This document shows positions 51,193 to 60,454 of a DNA stretch of 64,000 nucleotides, one piece after another. The DNA is taken from positions 46,480 to 110,479 of the forward strand of contig JBDTEO010000001.1 in assembly GCA_039922495.1 (NCBI GenBank). Direction: 5' to 3'. The DNA comes from JALYYC01 sp039922495 (GTDB taxonomy: Bacteria; Chloroflexota; Dormibacteria; CF-121). The position numbers were made by a program, and so were the translations under genes. Within the stretch, counting starts at the first letter, position 1. Each line of letters starts with the position of its first letter. The notes beneath the pieces are model-generated. The model worked only from the letters and a program-made list of their open reading frames with translations, was not told the DNA's origin and searched no databases.

Positions 51193-52062
51193 ATGATCCT
51201 GGTCGTCGGGGCAACGGGGAGCCTGGGGGGGAGTATCGCGCGCCGCTTGCTGCAGGAGGGAAAGTCGGTCCGGCTCCTGGTCCGGCCGCAGTCCGACGCC
51301 AAACCGCTGGTCAACCTTGGTGGGGAGTTCGTCGCCGCTGACCTGAAAGACCGCGCCTCGCTCGATCCAGCGGTGCACGGCATCGAGACCGTCATCACGA
51401 CCGCCAACTCCGCGATCCGTGGTGGTGCCGACAACCCGGAGACGGTCGAGCATCAGGGAAACCAGCACCTGATCGACGCCGCCGCGGCGGCGGGCGTGCG
51501 GCAGTTCATCTTCGTGTCGGCCCTGGGCGCCGACCCGGCGAGCCCGATCCCCTTCCTGGCCGGCAAGGGCAAAGCCGAGCAACACCTACGGGCCAGCGGA
51601 CTGCGTCACACGATCCTCGAGCCGAACCTCTTTATGGATGTATGGCTGGGCATGATCTTCGGCATGGCCATCGCGCAAGGCCGTCCACCCACCGTCGTTG
51701 GCGAGGGGCGCCGCAAGCACAGCTTCATTGCGCAGGACGATGTCCGCGCCTTCGCGCAGGCTGCCATCGGCAACGCCGCCGCGATCGGGAAGACCCTTGT
51801 GCTGGGGGGGCCGGAGCCGATCGCCTTTCGCGAGGCGGCGGGCATTTACGAGAAGGTCCTCGGGCATCCGCTGGGGGTCCGCTATCTGCCGGCCGGAACT
51901 ACGCTGCCGGGCGTGCCTGAGGCGGTGAGTGCGCTCGCGGCCATGCTCGACACCTACGACTCACCGATCCCGATGGAGGCGACCGCCCAGACCTTCAAGG
52001 TCCCACTCACCTCGGTCGAGGCCTTCGTGCGAAACAGCGTCCCGGCCGGCGTCCGGCGTTGA
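51193..52062 (+). CDS. NmrA-like atypical SDR NAD(P)-binding protein
   Basis: 289 residues. Rossmann glycine motif VVGATGSLGGSIARRLL at the N-terminus, RLLVRPQSDA after beta-2, FVAADLKDRASL, and FIFVSALGADPASP without the SDR Tyr-x3-Lys pair; GKGKAEQHLRASG stands in its place. This is the NmrA/NAD(P)H-sensing or quinone-reductase (YtfG) type. Substrate unknown. Tail-to-tail with the branched-chain ABC operon. Confidence 0.87.
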   Translation: MILVVGATGSLGGSIARRLLQEGKSVRLLVRPQSDAKPLVNLGGEFVAADLKDRASLDPAVHGIETVITTANSAIRGGADNPETVEHQGNQHLIDAAAAAGVRQFIFVSALGADPASPIPFLAGKGKAEQHLRASGLRHTILEPNLFMDVWLGMIFGMAIAQGRPPTVVGEGRRKHSFIAQDDVRAFAQAAIGNAAAIGKTLVLGGPEPIAFREAAGIYEKVLGHPLGVRYLPAGTTLPGVPEAVSALAAMLDTYDSPIPMEATAQTFKVPLTSVEAFVRNSVPAGVRR

Positions 52063-52066
52063 TCCG

Positions 52067-53650
52067 CTAGCCGCCCAGGTAGGCCTTCTGCACCTGCGGA
52101 TTCTGCCGGAGTTCGGCGCCCGTGCCGCGCAGCAGGATGCGACCAGTTTCGACCACGTAGGCGCGGTCCGCGACCTCCAACGCCCGGAGCGCATTCTGTT
52201 CGACCAGGAGGATGGTCACGCCATCCTTGTGGATCTCGCGGATGACGTCGAAGACGGCGTCGACCATCTGCGGGGCGAGGCCGAGTGACGGTTCGTCGAG
52301 AAGCAGGAGTTTCGGCCGGGCCAGCAGGCCCCGCGCGATCGCCAGGAGTTGCTGCTCCCCGCCCGATAGCTGGCCGGCCGGCAGATCCCGGCGCTGTCCG
52401 AGGATCGGAAACCGTTCCATCAAGGCGGCGAGCTCGCGCCGGACCGCCGACGCGTCACGCCGCACCCAGGCACCTAGCTCGAGGTTTTCCCTGACGCTCA
52501 GGCGCGCCAGCACCTCGCGGCCCTCCGGCACCTGCGCCAGGCCCTCGCGAACGATGCGGTCAGGCGAGGTCGTGGCCAGGTCGAGGTTGCGGAAGCGAGC
52601 CGTCCCCGAGCTCGGTCGCAGCACGCCGGACAGCGTGTTGAGGATGGTCGTTTTGCCGGCGCCGTTGGCGCCGATCAGGGCCACGATCTCGCCCTCGTCG
52701 ATCCCAAAGGAGACCCCGCGGACGGCTCGGATCGCGCCGTACGTCACCTCGAGATCGCGGACCTCCAGCATCCGCGAGCCGGGCTCGGTCGCGGCCAGCG
52801 AATCGGTCGCGTGCGGGCTCGCCAGCGACAGTGGCGCCTCGGCGCCGGGAACGTGGGCCCCTTTCTTCTCCGCCTGCCGGCCGAGGTAGGCGGTGATCAC
52901 CTCCGGGTCGGCTGAGACGGCCGCCGGCGATCCGTCAGCGATCTTCCGGCCGAAGTTCAACACGGCGATCTGCTGGCAGACTCCCATCACGAGGCGCATG
53001 TCGTGATCGATCAGCAGGATCGTGAGGCCGTCGGCATTGAGCTGCTTGATCAGATCTCGGACCCGGTCCTTTTCCACCGGGTTCATGCCGGCGGCCGGCT
53101 CGTCGAGGATCAGCAAGCGCGGTTCGATGGCCAGGGCGCGGGCGACCTCCAGCCGGCGCTGATCGCCGTAGGAGAGGGTGCCGGCGCGCCGCGGTCCGTG
53201 TTCGCTCGGCCGCAACCCCACCCGCTCCAGCAGTCGCGAGGCCGTGGCCAGTCGTGCCTTCGCCTCGTGCCGGAAGGCCGGTAGGGGCACGATCTGCCGC
53301 AGGGTATCGTGCCGTCGTCGCGCGTGCATCCCGGCCAGCACATTGTCAAAGGCCGTCAGGTTCCGGTAGAGCCGCAGGGTCTGGAAGGTCCGGGCCACCC
53401 CCAGGCGGGCGATGGCGTCGGGCGTCTGCCGACCCAACTCGGCGCTGGCGGAGCCATCGCCAAGCCGGATGGTGCCGGCTTGTGGCGGCGTGTAGCCCGT
53501 CACCAGGTTGACCAACGTCGTCTTCCCGGCGCCGTTCGGACCGATCAGGCCGAAGATGCCTCCGGCCTCGATCGAGAACGAGACCTGGTCGACGGCTTTC
53601 ACCCCGCCGAAATCGCGGCGGACCTCAGTGAGCTGAAGCAGCGCGGCCAC
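52067..53650 (-). CDS. Fused LivG-LivF ATPase of a branched-chain amino acid-type ABC transporter
   Basis: 527 residues, two complete ABC domains in one chain. LivG half (about 5-255): LIGPNGAGKTTLVNLVTGY, LSYGDQRRLEVARAL, LLILDEPAAGMNP, LLIDHDMRLVM. A linker of about 35 residues, then LivF half (about 290-527): ALIGANGAGKTTILNTLSG, QLSGGEQQLLAIARGLL, LLLLDEPSLGLAP, LLVEQNALRAL. Normally two genes. GTG start with GGAGG upstream; overlaps the LivM end by 26 bases. Last gene of the operon. Confidence 0.92.
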   Translation of the reverse strand: MAALLQLTEVRRDFGGVKAVDQVSFSIEAGGIFGLIGPNGAGKTTLVNLVTGYTPPQAGTIRLGDGSASAELGRQTPDAIARLGVARTFQTLRLYRNLTAFDNVLAGMHARRRHDTLRQIVPLPAFRHEAKARLATASRLLERVGLRPSEHGPRRAGTLSYGDQRRLEVARALAIEPRLLILDEPAAGMNPVEKDRVRDLIKQLNADGLTILLIDHDMRLVMGVCQQIAVLNFGRKIADGSPAAVSADPEVITAYLGRQAEKKGAHVPGAEAPLSLASPHATDSLAATEPGSRMLEVRDLEVTYGAIRAVRGVSFGIDEGEIVALIGANGAGKTTILNTLSGVLRPSSGTARFRNLDLATTSPDRIVREGLAQVPEGREVLARLSVRENLELGAWVRRDASAVRRELAALMERFPILGQRRDLPAGQLSGGEQQLLAIARGLLARPKLLLLDEPSLGLAPQMVDAVFDVIREIHKDGVTILLVEQNALRALEVADRAYVVETGRILLRGTGAELRQNPQVQKAYLGG

Positions 53651-54548
53651 GGCGCCTCCAGGATGCCGGCCACCAGCGCGGCCGGATCAGGGCGAACCCG
53701 CCGCCGCCCACGATCCCCTGCGGGCGGAAGATGATGACGAGGATCAGGATCACGCCGTTGACGACATCGCGGTACGCGCTCGCCTGCCGGATGATCTCGG
53801 GCAGCGAGGTGAGAAAGAGGGCCCCGACAATTGGACCGATGACGTTGGTCGTGCCGCCCGCCACGGCGAAGGTCAGGATCTGGATCGCGCGGGTGACGCT
53901 GTACTCGGTGGGGTCGACGAAGAAGTTGATGTGCGTTTCGAGCGCGCCGGCGTAGCCTGCCAGCAGCGCGCCGATCACGAACGCGATCATCTTGTAGACG
54001 GGGACGTTGATGCCGTTACTGGAGGCGGCCAGCTCGTCTTCCCGGATGGCGGCCCAGGCATGCCCGAGCTTGGTCTTGGTGAGCCGCCAGACGATATAGG
54101 CGATGATCGGCAGCGACACGATGATCGGCAGGATCCCCCCGAGAGGGTCGGCGCTGGGATTCTTGAGTCCCTGGCCCTCGCCCGTGATCGGCACGTTGAG
54201 GATGACCCCCAGCCGGAGCGCTTCGACGAACCCGATGGTCGCGATCGCGAGGAAGATTCCGCGGAGCCGGAGCACCGGCAGCCCGACCAAAAACCCCACC
54301 GCCCCGGCCAGCGCCGTGCCGGCCAGGATGTCGAGCGGCAGCGGCAGCGGCGTATAGAGGTTCAGGATCACCGTGGTGTAGGCGCCGACGGCCATGAAGC
54401 CGGCGTTGGCCAGCGTCAATTGCCCGGAATAGAAGGTCACAAACAACGAGATCGCGAGGATCGCATTGATGCCGATCTGCGCGAGCAGGAGCTCGTGGGA
54501 GTTGTAGAAGGTCACCGGGTCGGTGAAGAGTTGGATGAAGAAATCCAA
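53625..54548 (-). CDS. livM: Branched-chain amino acid-type ABC permease LivM
   Basis: 307 residues from TTG. Eight or more membrane helices; LivM signatures GQLTLANAGFMAVGAYT and FLAIATIGFVEALRLGV, and the ATPase-contact loop LGHAWAAIREDELAASSNGINV. No LivM N-terminal extension. Pairs with LivH and the fused ATPase. Confidence 0.92.
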   Translation of the reverse strand: MDFFIQLFTDPVTFYNSHELLLAQIGINAILAISLFVTFYSGQLTLANAGFMAVGAYTTVILNLYTPLPLPLDILAGTALAGAVGFLVGLPVLRLRGIFLAIATIGFVEALRLGVILNVPITGEGQGLKNPSADPLGGILPIIVSLPIIAYIVWRLTKTKLGHAWAAIREDELAASSNGINVPVYKMIAFVIGALLAGYAGALETHINFFVDPTEYSVTRAIQILTFAVAGGTTNVIGPIVGALFLTSLPEIIRQASAYRDVVNGVILILVIIFRPQGIVGGGGFALIRPRWWPASWRRRGRAASAH

Positions 54549-54574
54549 TGCTTATCCCGTCCGCGGCGCTGCCG

Positions 54575-55489
54575 TCAGAGTCGTTCTCGCAAGCGGGCCC
54601 CGAAGAGGCCCTGCGGCCGGATGACAAGAACGAGAAAAAGGGCCGCGAACGCCACCCCGGCCTCGACGTTGCTGCCAAAACGGACGAAGGCCAGGACCTC
54701 GATCAGCCCGAGGAGATAGCCACCCAGGACCGCGCCCGGGATGCTGCCCATGCCGCCGAGCACGATGACGGCCAGGCCTTTCAATTCCACCTGGTCGCGG
54801 CCGATATAGGGACTGATGTCGGATAGAGCGAGACCGAACAGGAGGCCGGCCAGACCACCGAGGGCCGAGGAGACGAAGAGGGTGGAGGAAAAAATCCGAT
54901 CGACGTTGATGCCGAGCAGGGTCGCGGCACGCCGGTTCTCGGCGACGGCGCGAAGGGCTCGCCCGACCTGCGTGTACTTGATGACGTAGCCGAGCACCAG
55001 CATGAGGACCACGGAGGTGACCAGGATGCCGATCTTGGTCCCCTCCAGCGTCAGCCCGGCGACGTGGTAGGTCGGATTGGGGACGGCGCCGGATGGAAAG
55101 CGGACCGAGTTGGCCCCGTCCTGCCAGAGCCAGGAGAACAGCGTGCCCGGGGTTGCCTGCTCCACGATCGCGACAAAGATGAGGGCAAGGCCGATGGTCG
55201 AGATCAGGGCGGAGATCGGGGGCGCTCCTCGCCGGCGCAACGGTCGCAGGGCGACGTACTCGACCAGCAAGCCCAGGAAGCCGCAGGCGATCACCGCGAC
55301 CAGCGCCGCGAGGATGAAGGGAAACCCGTGGAGGGCCACCAGGGAGTAGGTGATGACCGCGCCCAGCATGAAGACGGCGCTGTGCGCCAGGTTGAGCACG
55401 TCGAGCACCCCGAAGACGAGGGTGTAGCCGACCGCGAAGAGCGCGTAGATCGACCCGATGAAGATCGCGTTGAGGATCTGCTGGGTCAA
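54575..55489 (-). CDS. livH: Branched-chain amino acid-type ABC permease LivH
   Basis: 304 residues from TTG 55489, four bases after the binding-protein stop. LivH signatures: IFIGSIYALFAVGYTLVFGV, LNLAHSAVFMLGA, and the coupling loop QVGRALRAVAENRRAATLLG, then GGMGSIPGAVLGGYLLGL. Forms the membrane channel with LivM. Confidence 0.92.
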   Translation of the reverse strand: MTQQILNAIFIGSIYALFAVGYTLVFGVLDVLNLAHSAVFMLGAVITYSLVALHGFPFILAALVAVIACGFLGLLVEYVALRPLRRRGAPPISALISTIGLALIFVAIVEQATPGTLFSWLWQDGANSVRFPSGAVPNPTYHVAGLTLEGTKIGILVTSVVLMLVLGYVIKYTQVGRALRAVAENRRAATLLGINVDRIFSSTLFVSSALGGLAGLLFGLALSDISPYIGRDQVELKGLAVIVLGGMGSIPGAVLGGYLLGLIEVLAFVRFGSNVEAGVAFAALFLVLVIRPQGLFGARLRERL

Positions 55490-55493
55490 CGGG

Positions 55494-56699
55494 TCAGCTT
55501 GGGCTTACAGAGATCACCAGGTTGAACCCGCCTGCGCCGTCCATCTGGATGATCCAGATCGTTTGCTTGACGTCGTGCGAGCTCGTGAACTGGAAGCGGC
55601 CAAGCGGCGTGTCGATATTGACGCTCTCCAACGCATCCCGAAGCTTGGTCCGATCCCCGGCCAGGTTGCTGAAGGTCAGGTTGGCTCGTTTGGCCGCGTC
55701 GGCCAGGATCAGGACGCCGGTGTAACCCTGGGCGGCGAACTGGTCAGGATCGCTCCCGTACTTGTCCTTGTACGCCTTCACGAACGCGGCGTTGGACGGG
55801 AAGGTGTTGTTGATGTACCAGCCGCTGCCGCTCTGGGCGCCCTTGCCGTCGGCGCCGGCCTGCTTGGAGACGACGGCGGTATTGAACCCGTTGCCGCCGA
55901 GGAACTGCCCGGCGAAGCCTTGCTTGCGCGCCTCGATCATGATCTTCGCCGGGATACCGCCGAGGCTGGTGATGAAGATGACGTCGGGATTTTTCTTCAC
56001 TGCCTGGGTGACCGGTGTCGCGAAGTCGGCCGTGGTCTTGCTGAACTGGACGGTGTCGAGCAGCTGGATCCCGTACTGGCCGACGGTCGCCTGCACGATC
56101 TTGCCCCCGTCGGAGGAGAACTTGTCGTCGTTGGCGACCAGCAGGACGCCGGTCTTGGGGTGGGTCTTCTGGCTGTAAACCTTGATGTTGGCCGGGATCG
56201 CCGCTTCCTCGCCGAGGCTGTCACGGAAGACGTACTTACAGGGATCGGTCTTGGGGAAGTTGCAGTCCGGCACGATGTGAATGCCCGTGGTGCTGACCGC
56301 CACGATCGGGATCTTGAAACTTTCCGCCAGGGGATGCACGGCGACAGCGGAGTTGGACAGGGTGGGACCGAGCAGGGCCAGCAGCTGCCCTTGCTGAATG
56401 AGGCGCTGCGCCACCTGCGCCGACTGCGCCTTATCCGAGGCATCGTCCTCCGTGTCGAGCGCCAGCTTGGCGCCGCTGACCCCGCCCGAATTATTGATGA
56501 TCTCGACGGCGAGGTCCGCGCCCTTTTTGGAGCTCGGACCGTAGACGCCGCCCGCGCCAGTCAGCGAGAGGATGGCGCCCAGGTTGATCGTCTTCCCCTG
56601 GTAGGAGCCTGAGCTCCCGGTGCCCCCGGAGGTGCCGCTGCCACACGCGGCCAGTACCAGGACCCAGGCGACAGCGAGCCCGCGCAGCTTCGTCCCCAT
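55494..56699 (-). CDS. Branched-chain amino acid-type ABC substrate-binding lipoprotein
   Basis: 401 residues. Lipobox LAAC (Cys about 19) followed by a Gly/Ser linker. Periplasmic-binding fold type I: NLGAILSLTGAGGVYGP, GADLAVEIINNSGG, LLALLGPTLSNSAVAV, VSTTGIHIVPDCNF and YTGVLILADAAKRANL. Two Cys in VPDCNFPKTDPCKYVF probably form a disulfide. Family members bind amino acids, amides, urea or aromatics, so the ligand is open. Minus-strand TAAGCT lies eight bases before the ATG. Confidence 0.92.
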   Translation of the reverse strand: MGTKLRGLAVAWVLVLAACGSGTSGGTGSSGSYQGKTINLGAILSLTGAGGVYGPSSKKGADLAVEIINNSGGVSGAKLALDTEDDASDKAQSAQVAQRLIQQGQLLALLGPTLSNSAVAVHPLAESFKIPIVAVSTTGIHIVPDCNFPKTDPCKYVFRDSLGEEAAIPANIKVYSQKTHPKTGVLLVANDDKFSSDGGKIVQATVGQYGIQLLDTVQFSKTTADFATPVTQAVKKNPDVIFITSLGGIPAKIMIEARKQGFAGQFLGGNGFNTAVVSKQAGADGKGAQSGSGWYINNTFPSNAAFVKAYKDKYGSDPDQFAAQGYTGVLILADAAKRANLTFSNLAGDRTKLRDALESVNIDTPLGRFQFTSSHDVKQTIWIIQMDGAGGFNLVISVSPS

Positions 56700-56707
56700 C
56701 CCCCTAC

Positions 56708-56713
56708 AGCTTA
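56708..56713 (-). promoter_or_regulatory. -10 element of the Liv operon
   Basis: Minus strand TAAGCT, then GTAGGGGG (eight bases), then ATG. The G-run could also act as a very close SD, so the mRNA is leaderless or has a leader of one or two bases. Confidence 0.45.
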
Positions 56714-56750
56714 GCCGGAAAGTCAGGCCCCGGTAAAGCCGCTGAACTGG

Positions 56751-56990
56751 CTATTGGGGCTGGGCTTCGGTGCCCTTCTCCGGTGTGGGCGTCGCCGCCT
56801 CGGTCGAGGGCTCAGGCTTGGCGGGGCCCTCGATCGCCCGGAGGGCCGCGGTCGCCAGGTTGGTTTCGGCCGAGGTTGTGCCGGTTGCGACCTCCGCGGC
56901 GGCGATGAACCGCGACTCGAGGTCGTCCCCGATCCGCTCGATGATGGTCTCGTGGTGCTCCGGCTTGGTCTTAACGGGCTTTTGTTCCAT
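56751..56990 (-). CDS. Small hydrophilic orphan protein with Pro/Glu/Thr-rich tail
   Basis: 79 residues from ATG 56990; a longer frame reads antisense into the HAD gene. N-terminal half predicted helical (HHETIIERIGDDLESRFIAA), then Ala-rich, then a disordered tail (GPAKPEPSTEAATPTPEKG). No domain recognised. A perfect TACAAT six bases before the ATG is the best evidence that it is real. Confidence 0.65.
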   Translation of the reverse strand: MEQKPVKTKPEHHETIIERIGDDLESRFIAAAEVATGTTSAETNLATAALRAIEGPAKPEPSTEAATPTPEKGTEAQPQ

Positions 56991-56996
56991 GGTTGA

Positions 56997-57017
56997 ATTG
57001 TAGCCCGGGAGTATTCT
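56997..57017. promoter_or_regulatory. Divergent leaderless promoters (56990 gene / HAD gene)
   Basis: Minus strand TACAAT (56997-57002), six bases, ATG 56990. Plus strand TATTCT (57012-57017), seven bases, ATG 57025. Start codons are 34 bp apart, so the minus -35 site falls on the HAD start region. Confidence 0.55.
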
Positions 57018-57024
57018 GCGGGAC

Positions 57025-57687
57025 ATGCGGCCGATGGTGATCCTGCTCGACATCGACGGCACCCTGGTGGACAACACGGCCCAGCACATTGCCGCCTGGT
57101 GGGAGGCGTTCGTCGACCAGGGATTGTCCGTCGACACCGAGCGGCTCCGGCCCGAAATCGGCAAAGGTGGCGATCTCTTCGTCAAGGCGGTGGCCGGCGA
57201 GGGCTGGGACGCCGAGCACGGTGACACCGCCCGCAAGCATCACGGCGCCGCCTATAAACGGCTGCTTGCTCAGGTCAAGCCGGTCACCGGGGTCCGCGAA
57301 TTCCTCGACGGCCTGACGGCGCTGAAGATCCGTCCGGTCCTGGCCACGTCGTCCGAGCCTGAGGAGGTGGCGAGCAACCTGGCGGTCCTCGGGGAAAAGC
57401 CCGAGCACCTTGTGATCGTGGACAAAGATGACATCCAGACCTCGAAACCGGCCCCCGATGTCTTCGCGATCGCGCTCGAGCGCAGTGGCGTCAGCGCGAA
57501 GGAGGCGGTGGCGGCGGGCGACACGCGGTGGGACGCCGAGGCCGCGACCAGGGCGGGGGTGAGCTTCTTCGGCTTGCTGACGGGCGCCGGAACGCGCGAG
57601 GAGTTGCTCCTGGGGGGCGCCGGCCAGGTCTTTGTTGACCTGCGGCGCCTGCTCACCTTCCTGAAGAGTCTCGAACCCCGGCGCTAA
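57025..57687 (+). CDS. HAD-superfamily phosphatase (subfamily IA)
   Basis: 220 residues. Motif I ILLDIDGTLVDNTAQH, helical cap about 20-85, motif II VLATSSEPEEV, motif III SKPAPDVFAIAL, motif IV AVAAGDTRWDAEAA. Phosphoglycolate phosphatase-like in shape, substrate unknown. Its stop overlaps the stop of the convergent PBP gene by four bases. Confidence 0.88.
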   Translation: MRPMVILLDIDGTLVDNTAQHIAAWWEAFVDQGLSVDTERLRPEIGKGGDLFVKAVAGEGWDAEHGDTARKHHGAAYKRLLAQVKPVTGVREFLDGLTALKIRPVLATSSEPEEVASNLAVLGEKPEHLVIVDKDDIQTSKPAPDVFAIALERSGVSAKEAVAAGDTRWDAEAATRAGVSFFGLLTGAGTREELLLGGAGQVFVDLRRLLTFLKSLEPRR

Positions 57688-59912
57688 CCGCCCGGCGCGG
57701 GTGCTTGCGAAGCCGCCGGGGCCGCCGGTGAGGTCGAGGACGACGGGGCGGGGCTGGAACTCGGGACCGGGGACGGGGTCAGGCCGCTCGGAACGATGGA
57801 GGGCAGGATCGAGGCGGATGGTGAGGGCGTGGGGGAGGGCGTTGGGGAGGTGGTGGGGGAGGGCGTTGGAGCCGCGCATTCAGTTCCCGGCAGGTAGAGC
57901 TCTTTCTCCGAGCCCACCTTCGCGCTGGATGGCGAGGCGCTGGCCGACGGCGATGGGTTGATGTTGTTGTTGTTCGAGCACGGCGGTCCCGATACCAGGC
58001 CGTCGGGTTGCTGGAAGTTCTGGGCCGGGATCTTGGCCTGTGGCAAGCCGTTGTTGATGAAATCTTTAAGGACGGAGCTGCCCACCATGGTGCCGAAAAC
58101 ATTGTTCATGTTCGGATTGCCCGGACCGGTGTGTCCCACCCAGGCACCCATCACGATGTTCGGCGAATAGGCCATCATCCAGGCGTCGTGGAAGTCGTTG
58201 GTCGTCCCCGATTTCCCGGCCATGGGCCGGTTCCAGCCCAGGTTCCAGGTGCCGCTGTAGTCCTTGAGGATGTAGGTGATCAGATAGGCCTCCTGCTGCG
58301 ACAAGACCTGCTTGCTCTGCGGCGGGCTGGGCTTGTCGAGGCTGTTCCCCTGCGCGTCCGTGACCTCGAGGATCGAAACCGGATCATGCCGGACGCCGCC
58401 CGTCGCAAACACGCCGTAGCCGACAACGTGGTCGAGCATCCGGACCTCGCTCGAGCCAATGGCGGTGGTCACCTCGCTCTTCAGCTTGTTGGTGATCCCC
58501 ATCTCATGCGCGAGATTGATCACGTTGTCGACGCCGGCAGTTTGCATCGTCTCGAGGGCCGGGATATTGCGAGAGAGGACCAGCGCTTTGTGCGCCGTGA
58601 TCAGGCCCATGTCGCGGAAATCGAAGTCATGGAACTGGCCGTTGGCGAAGTGCCGCGAGGTGTCGTCGAGCAGGTTGCCCATGGTGAGCTTGTGCGACCT
58701 GAAGGCTTGCTCGTACGCGTATGGCTTGAACGACGACCCCGGCTGGCGTAAGCCGGTGACCACGTTGAACTGCCCCTTGATGTTGTCGTTGAAAAAGTCG
58801 GCCGAGCCGACCATCGCGAGAATGTTCCCGGTCTTCGGATCCATTGCCAGGAGATCGCCGTTGTCTGCCCCGAGCGGGCCGAGTTTTTGCATGCCGGTTG
58901 CCACCGCGTGCTCAGCCGCCTTCTGCAGGGTCAGGTCGAGCGTGGTCTTGACCTCGAAGCCCCCGCGTGCCACGGTGCTCGGTCCATAGAGGCTCTCCAG
59001 CTGCTCGAAGACGAAGTCGACGAAGTGCGGTGCCTGGCTGCTCCGGTTTTCCTTGAAGACGAAGGCGAGCGGCTCGCTCTTCGCCCGGTCCGCCTGCTCC
59101 TTGGTGATCTTGTGATTGCTGACCATGGCATCGAGCACGGTTGCCTGCCGCTCCAGGGCGCGGTCCTTGTGCAGCAGGGCGTCGTAGTAGCTGGGGCCCT
59201 GCGGAAGGCCGGCCAGCAGGCTGGCCTGGCCGAGGGTGAGGTCTTTGGCGTGGACGCCGAAGTAGACCTCCGAGGCTGCCTCGATGCCGGTCGCGTGGTG
59301 GCCATAGTAGATGCTGTTCAGGTACAGCTCGAGGATTTGCGCCTTTGTATATTTCGACTCCAGGGCGGTGGCGACCATCGCCTCGCGAAGCTTCCGCAAG
59401 ATCGTTTTCTTCGGTGACTGGAGGATCGCCACCTTGGCCAGCTGCTCCGTGATGGTGCTGGCGCCCTGGGCGGGTCGCCGGGCGATCACGTCGATGATGC
59501 CGGCCTTGACGACCCGGCCCCAGTCGACGCCGTGGTGCTCGTAGAAGTGCTTGTCCTCGACCGAGATCGTCGCGTCCTGGAGGTTCTGGCTGATCTCCTT
59601 CAGCTTGACCGGTGTGACCCGAACGCCCTGGGAATTTCGCTGCTCGATCAGTTGGCCATTGCGGTCCTTGATGGTGATCGTCCCGCCGGCCAGGTCCAGC
59701 TTGCTCGGATCGGGGAGGGTCGCCAGGGCGTAGGCGAAGGTGCCGAGGACGAGGAGCAGGATCAGCCCGCCGACGACCCCGGCGGTGATGAGCCACTCCT
59801 TTTGGGTCCAGCTGGTTGGCGGCCGCCACCCGGCCGGCTTCGCCGCCGACGCGCGCTTGCGCGGCAGGATCGGCTGGCCCGGGGCCGTGGTCGGCGGTCC
59901 CGACTCAGCCAT
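57684..59912 (-). CDS. Bifunctional class A penicillin-binding protein with Ser/Pro/Thr-rich tail
   Basis: 742 residues. Membrane anchor about 40-65; GT51 domain about 95-280 (ISVEDKHFYEHHGVDWGRV with catalytic Glu, GASTITEQLAKVAI, RKLREAMVATAL); transpeptidase about 340-600 (SxxK in PGSSFKPY, SxN in LSRNIPA, KSGTT in place of KTGTT). The last ~115 residues are low-complexity Ser/Pro/Thr (NNNNINPSPSASASPSS and on), probably spanning the wall. Candidate -10 at 59944-59950 (TAACAAT on the minus strand). Confidence 0.92.
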   Translation of the reverse strand: MAESGPPTTAPGQPILPRKRASAAKPAGWRPPTSWTQKEWLITAGVVGGLILLLVLGTFAYALATLPDPSKLDLAGGTITIKDRNGQLIEQRNSQGVRVTPVKLKEISQNLQDATISVEDKHFYEHHGVDWGRVVKAGIIDVIARRPAQGASTITEQLAKVAILQSPKKTILRKLREAMVATALESKYTKAQILELYLNSIYYGHHATGIEAASEVYFGVHAKDLTLGQASLLAGLPQGPSYYDALLHKDRALERQATVLDAMVSNHKITKEQADRAKSEPLAFVFKENRSSQAPHFVDFVFEQLESLYGPSTVARGGFEVKTTLDLTLQKAAEHAVATGMQKLGPLGADNGDLLAMDPKTGNILAMVGSADFFNDNIKGQFNVVTGLRQPGSSFKPYAYEQAFRSHKLTMGNLLDDTSRHFANGQFHDFDFRDMGLITAHKALVLSRNIPALETMQTAGVDNVINLAHEMGITNKLKSEVTTAIGSSEVRMLDHVVGYGVFATGGVRHDPVSILEVTDAQGNSLDKPSPPQSKQVLSQQEAYLITYILKDYSGTWNLGWNRPMAGKSGTTNDFHDAWMMAYSPNIVMGAWVGHTGPGNPNMNNVFGTMVGSSVLKDFINNGLPQAKIPAQNFQQPDGLVSGPPCSNNNNINPSPSASASPSSAKVGSEKELYLPGTECAAPTPSPTTSPTPSPTPSPSASILPSIVPSGLTPSPVPSSSPAPSSSTSPAAPAASQAPAPGG

Positions 59913-59947
59913 CTGCGCTCAAGGGGTCCTGTTCGATGCCTCTATTG

Positions 59948-60454
59948 TTACCGGTGCTTGGAAACCGCCGCGTGGCCCTTCTCGTGCGGGGTGGCGGCGC
60001 CGCTTACCAGGCGCCTCGCATAGCCGGCTGCCAGCGCGGCCAGAGCTGCCTCGGCGGCGCTGATGAGCAGGCGGCGGGCAATCCCGCCCTGACGCTCGGC
60101 TTGAATGTTCTTGCCCTTGTTATCGGCCTTTCCGATCCGCTTCTGCGCGGCGGCCCAGGCGCGGGCGTCGTCGCCGAAGTCGTTCAGGTGGTCGCGCAGA
60201 TCGTTGAGCTTCAGCTTCCGCACGATTCGTTCAGCGGTGGATCGCTGGCTGCGCCGGCGATAGCCATAGAGGGCGAGCCCGGCGACGGCGACCACCAGCG
60301 CCCCGATCGACAGCTGGACGACGGGGTTGGTCTGGACCTGTGTTTTAAGGTCAAGGTTGCGCTTGGCCTTCAGCTGCAGCGCATCAAGCGTTTCGCCGAG
60401 GTGCGCTCGAGTCTGATCTACTTCCCGTTTCGCGTCAGTCGATGTTTGGCCCAC
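59948..60454 (-). CDS. DUF3618-like membrane protein
   Basis: 168 residues from GTG 60454. N-terminus AKREVDQTRAHLGETLDALQ is the DUF3618 signature (a helical, membrane-associated segment), then one transmembrane helix (about 47-65, VVQLSIGALVVAVAGLALYG), a basic helical region and a second weakly hydrophobic Ala-rich stretch (about 125-150). Overlaps the holin-like gene by 37 bases and is found with it in many actinobacteria-like genomes. Role in envelope stress is proposed for such pairs but not proven. Confidence 0.8.
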   Translation of the reverse strand: MGQTSTDAKREVDQTRAHLGETLDALQLKAKRNLDLKTQVQTNPVVQLSIGALVVAVAGLALYGYRRRSQRSTAERIVRKLKLNDLRDHLNDFGDDARAWAAAQKRIGKADNKGKNIQAERQGGIARRLLISAAEAALAALAAGYARRLVSGAATPHEKGHAAVSKHR

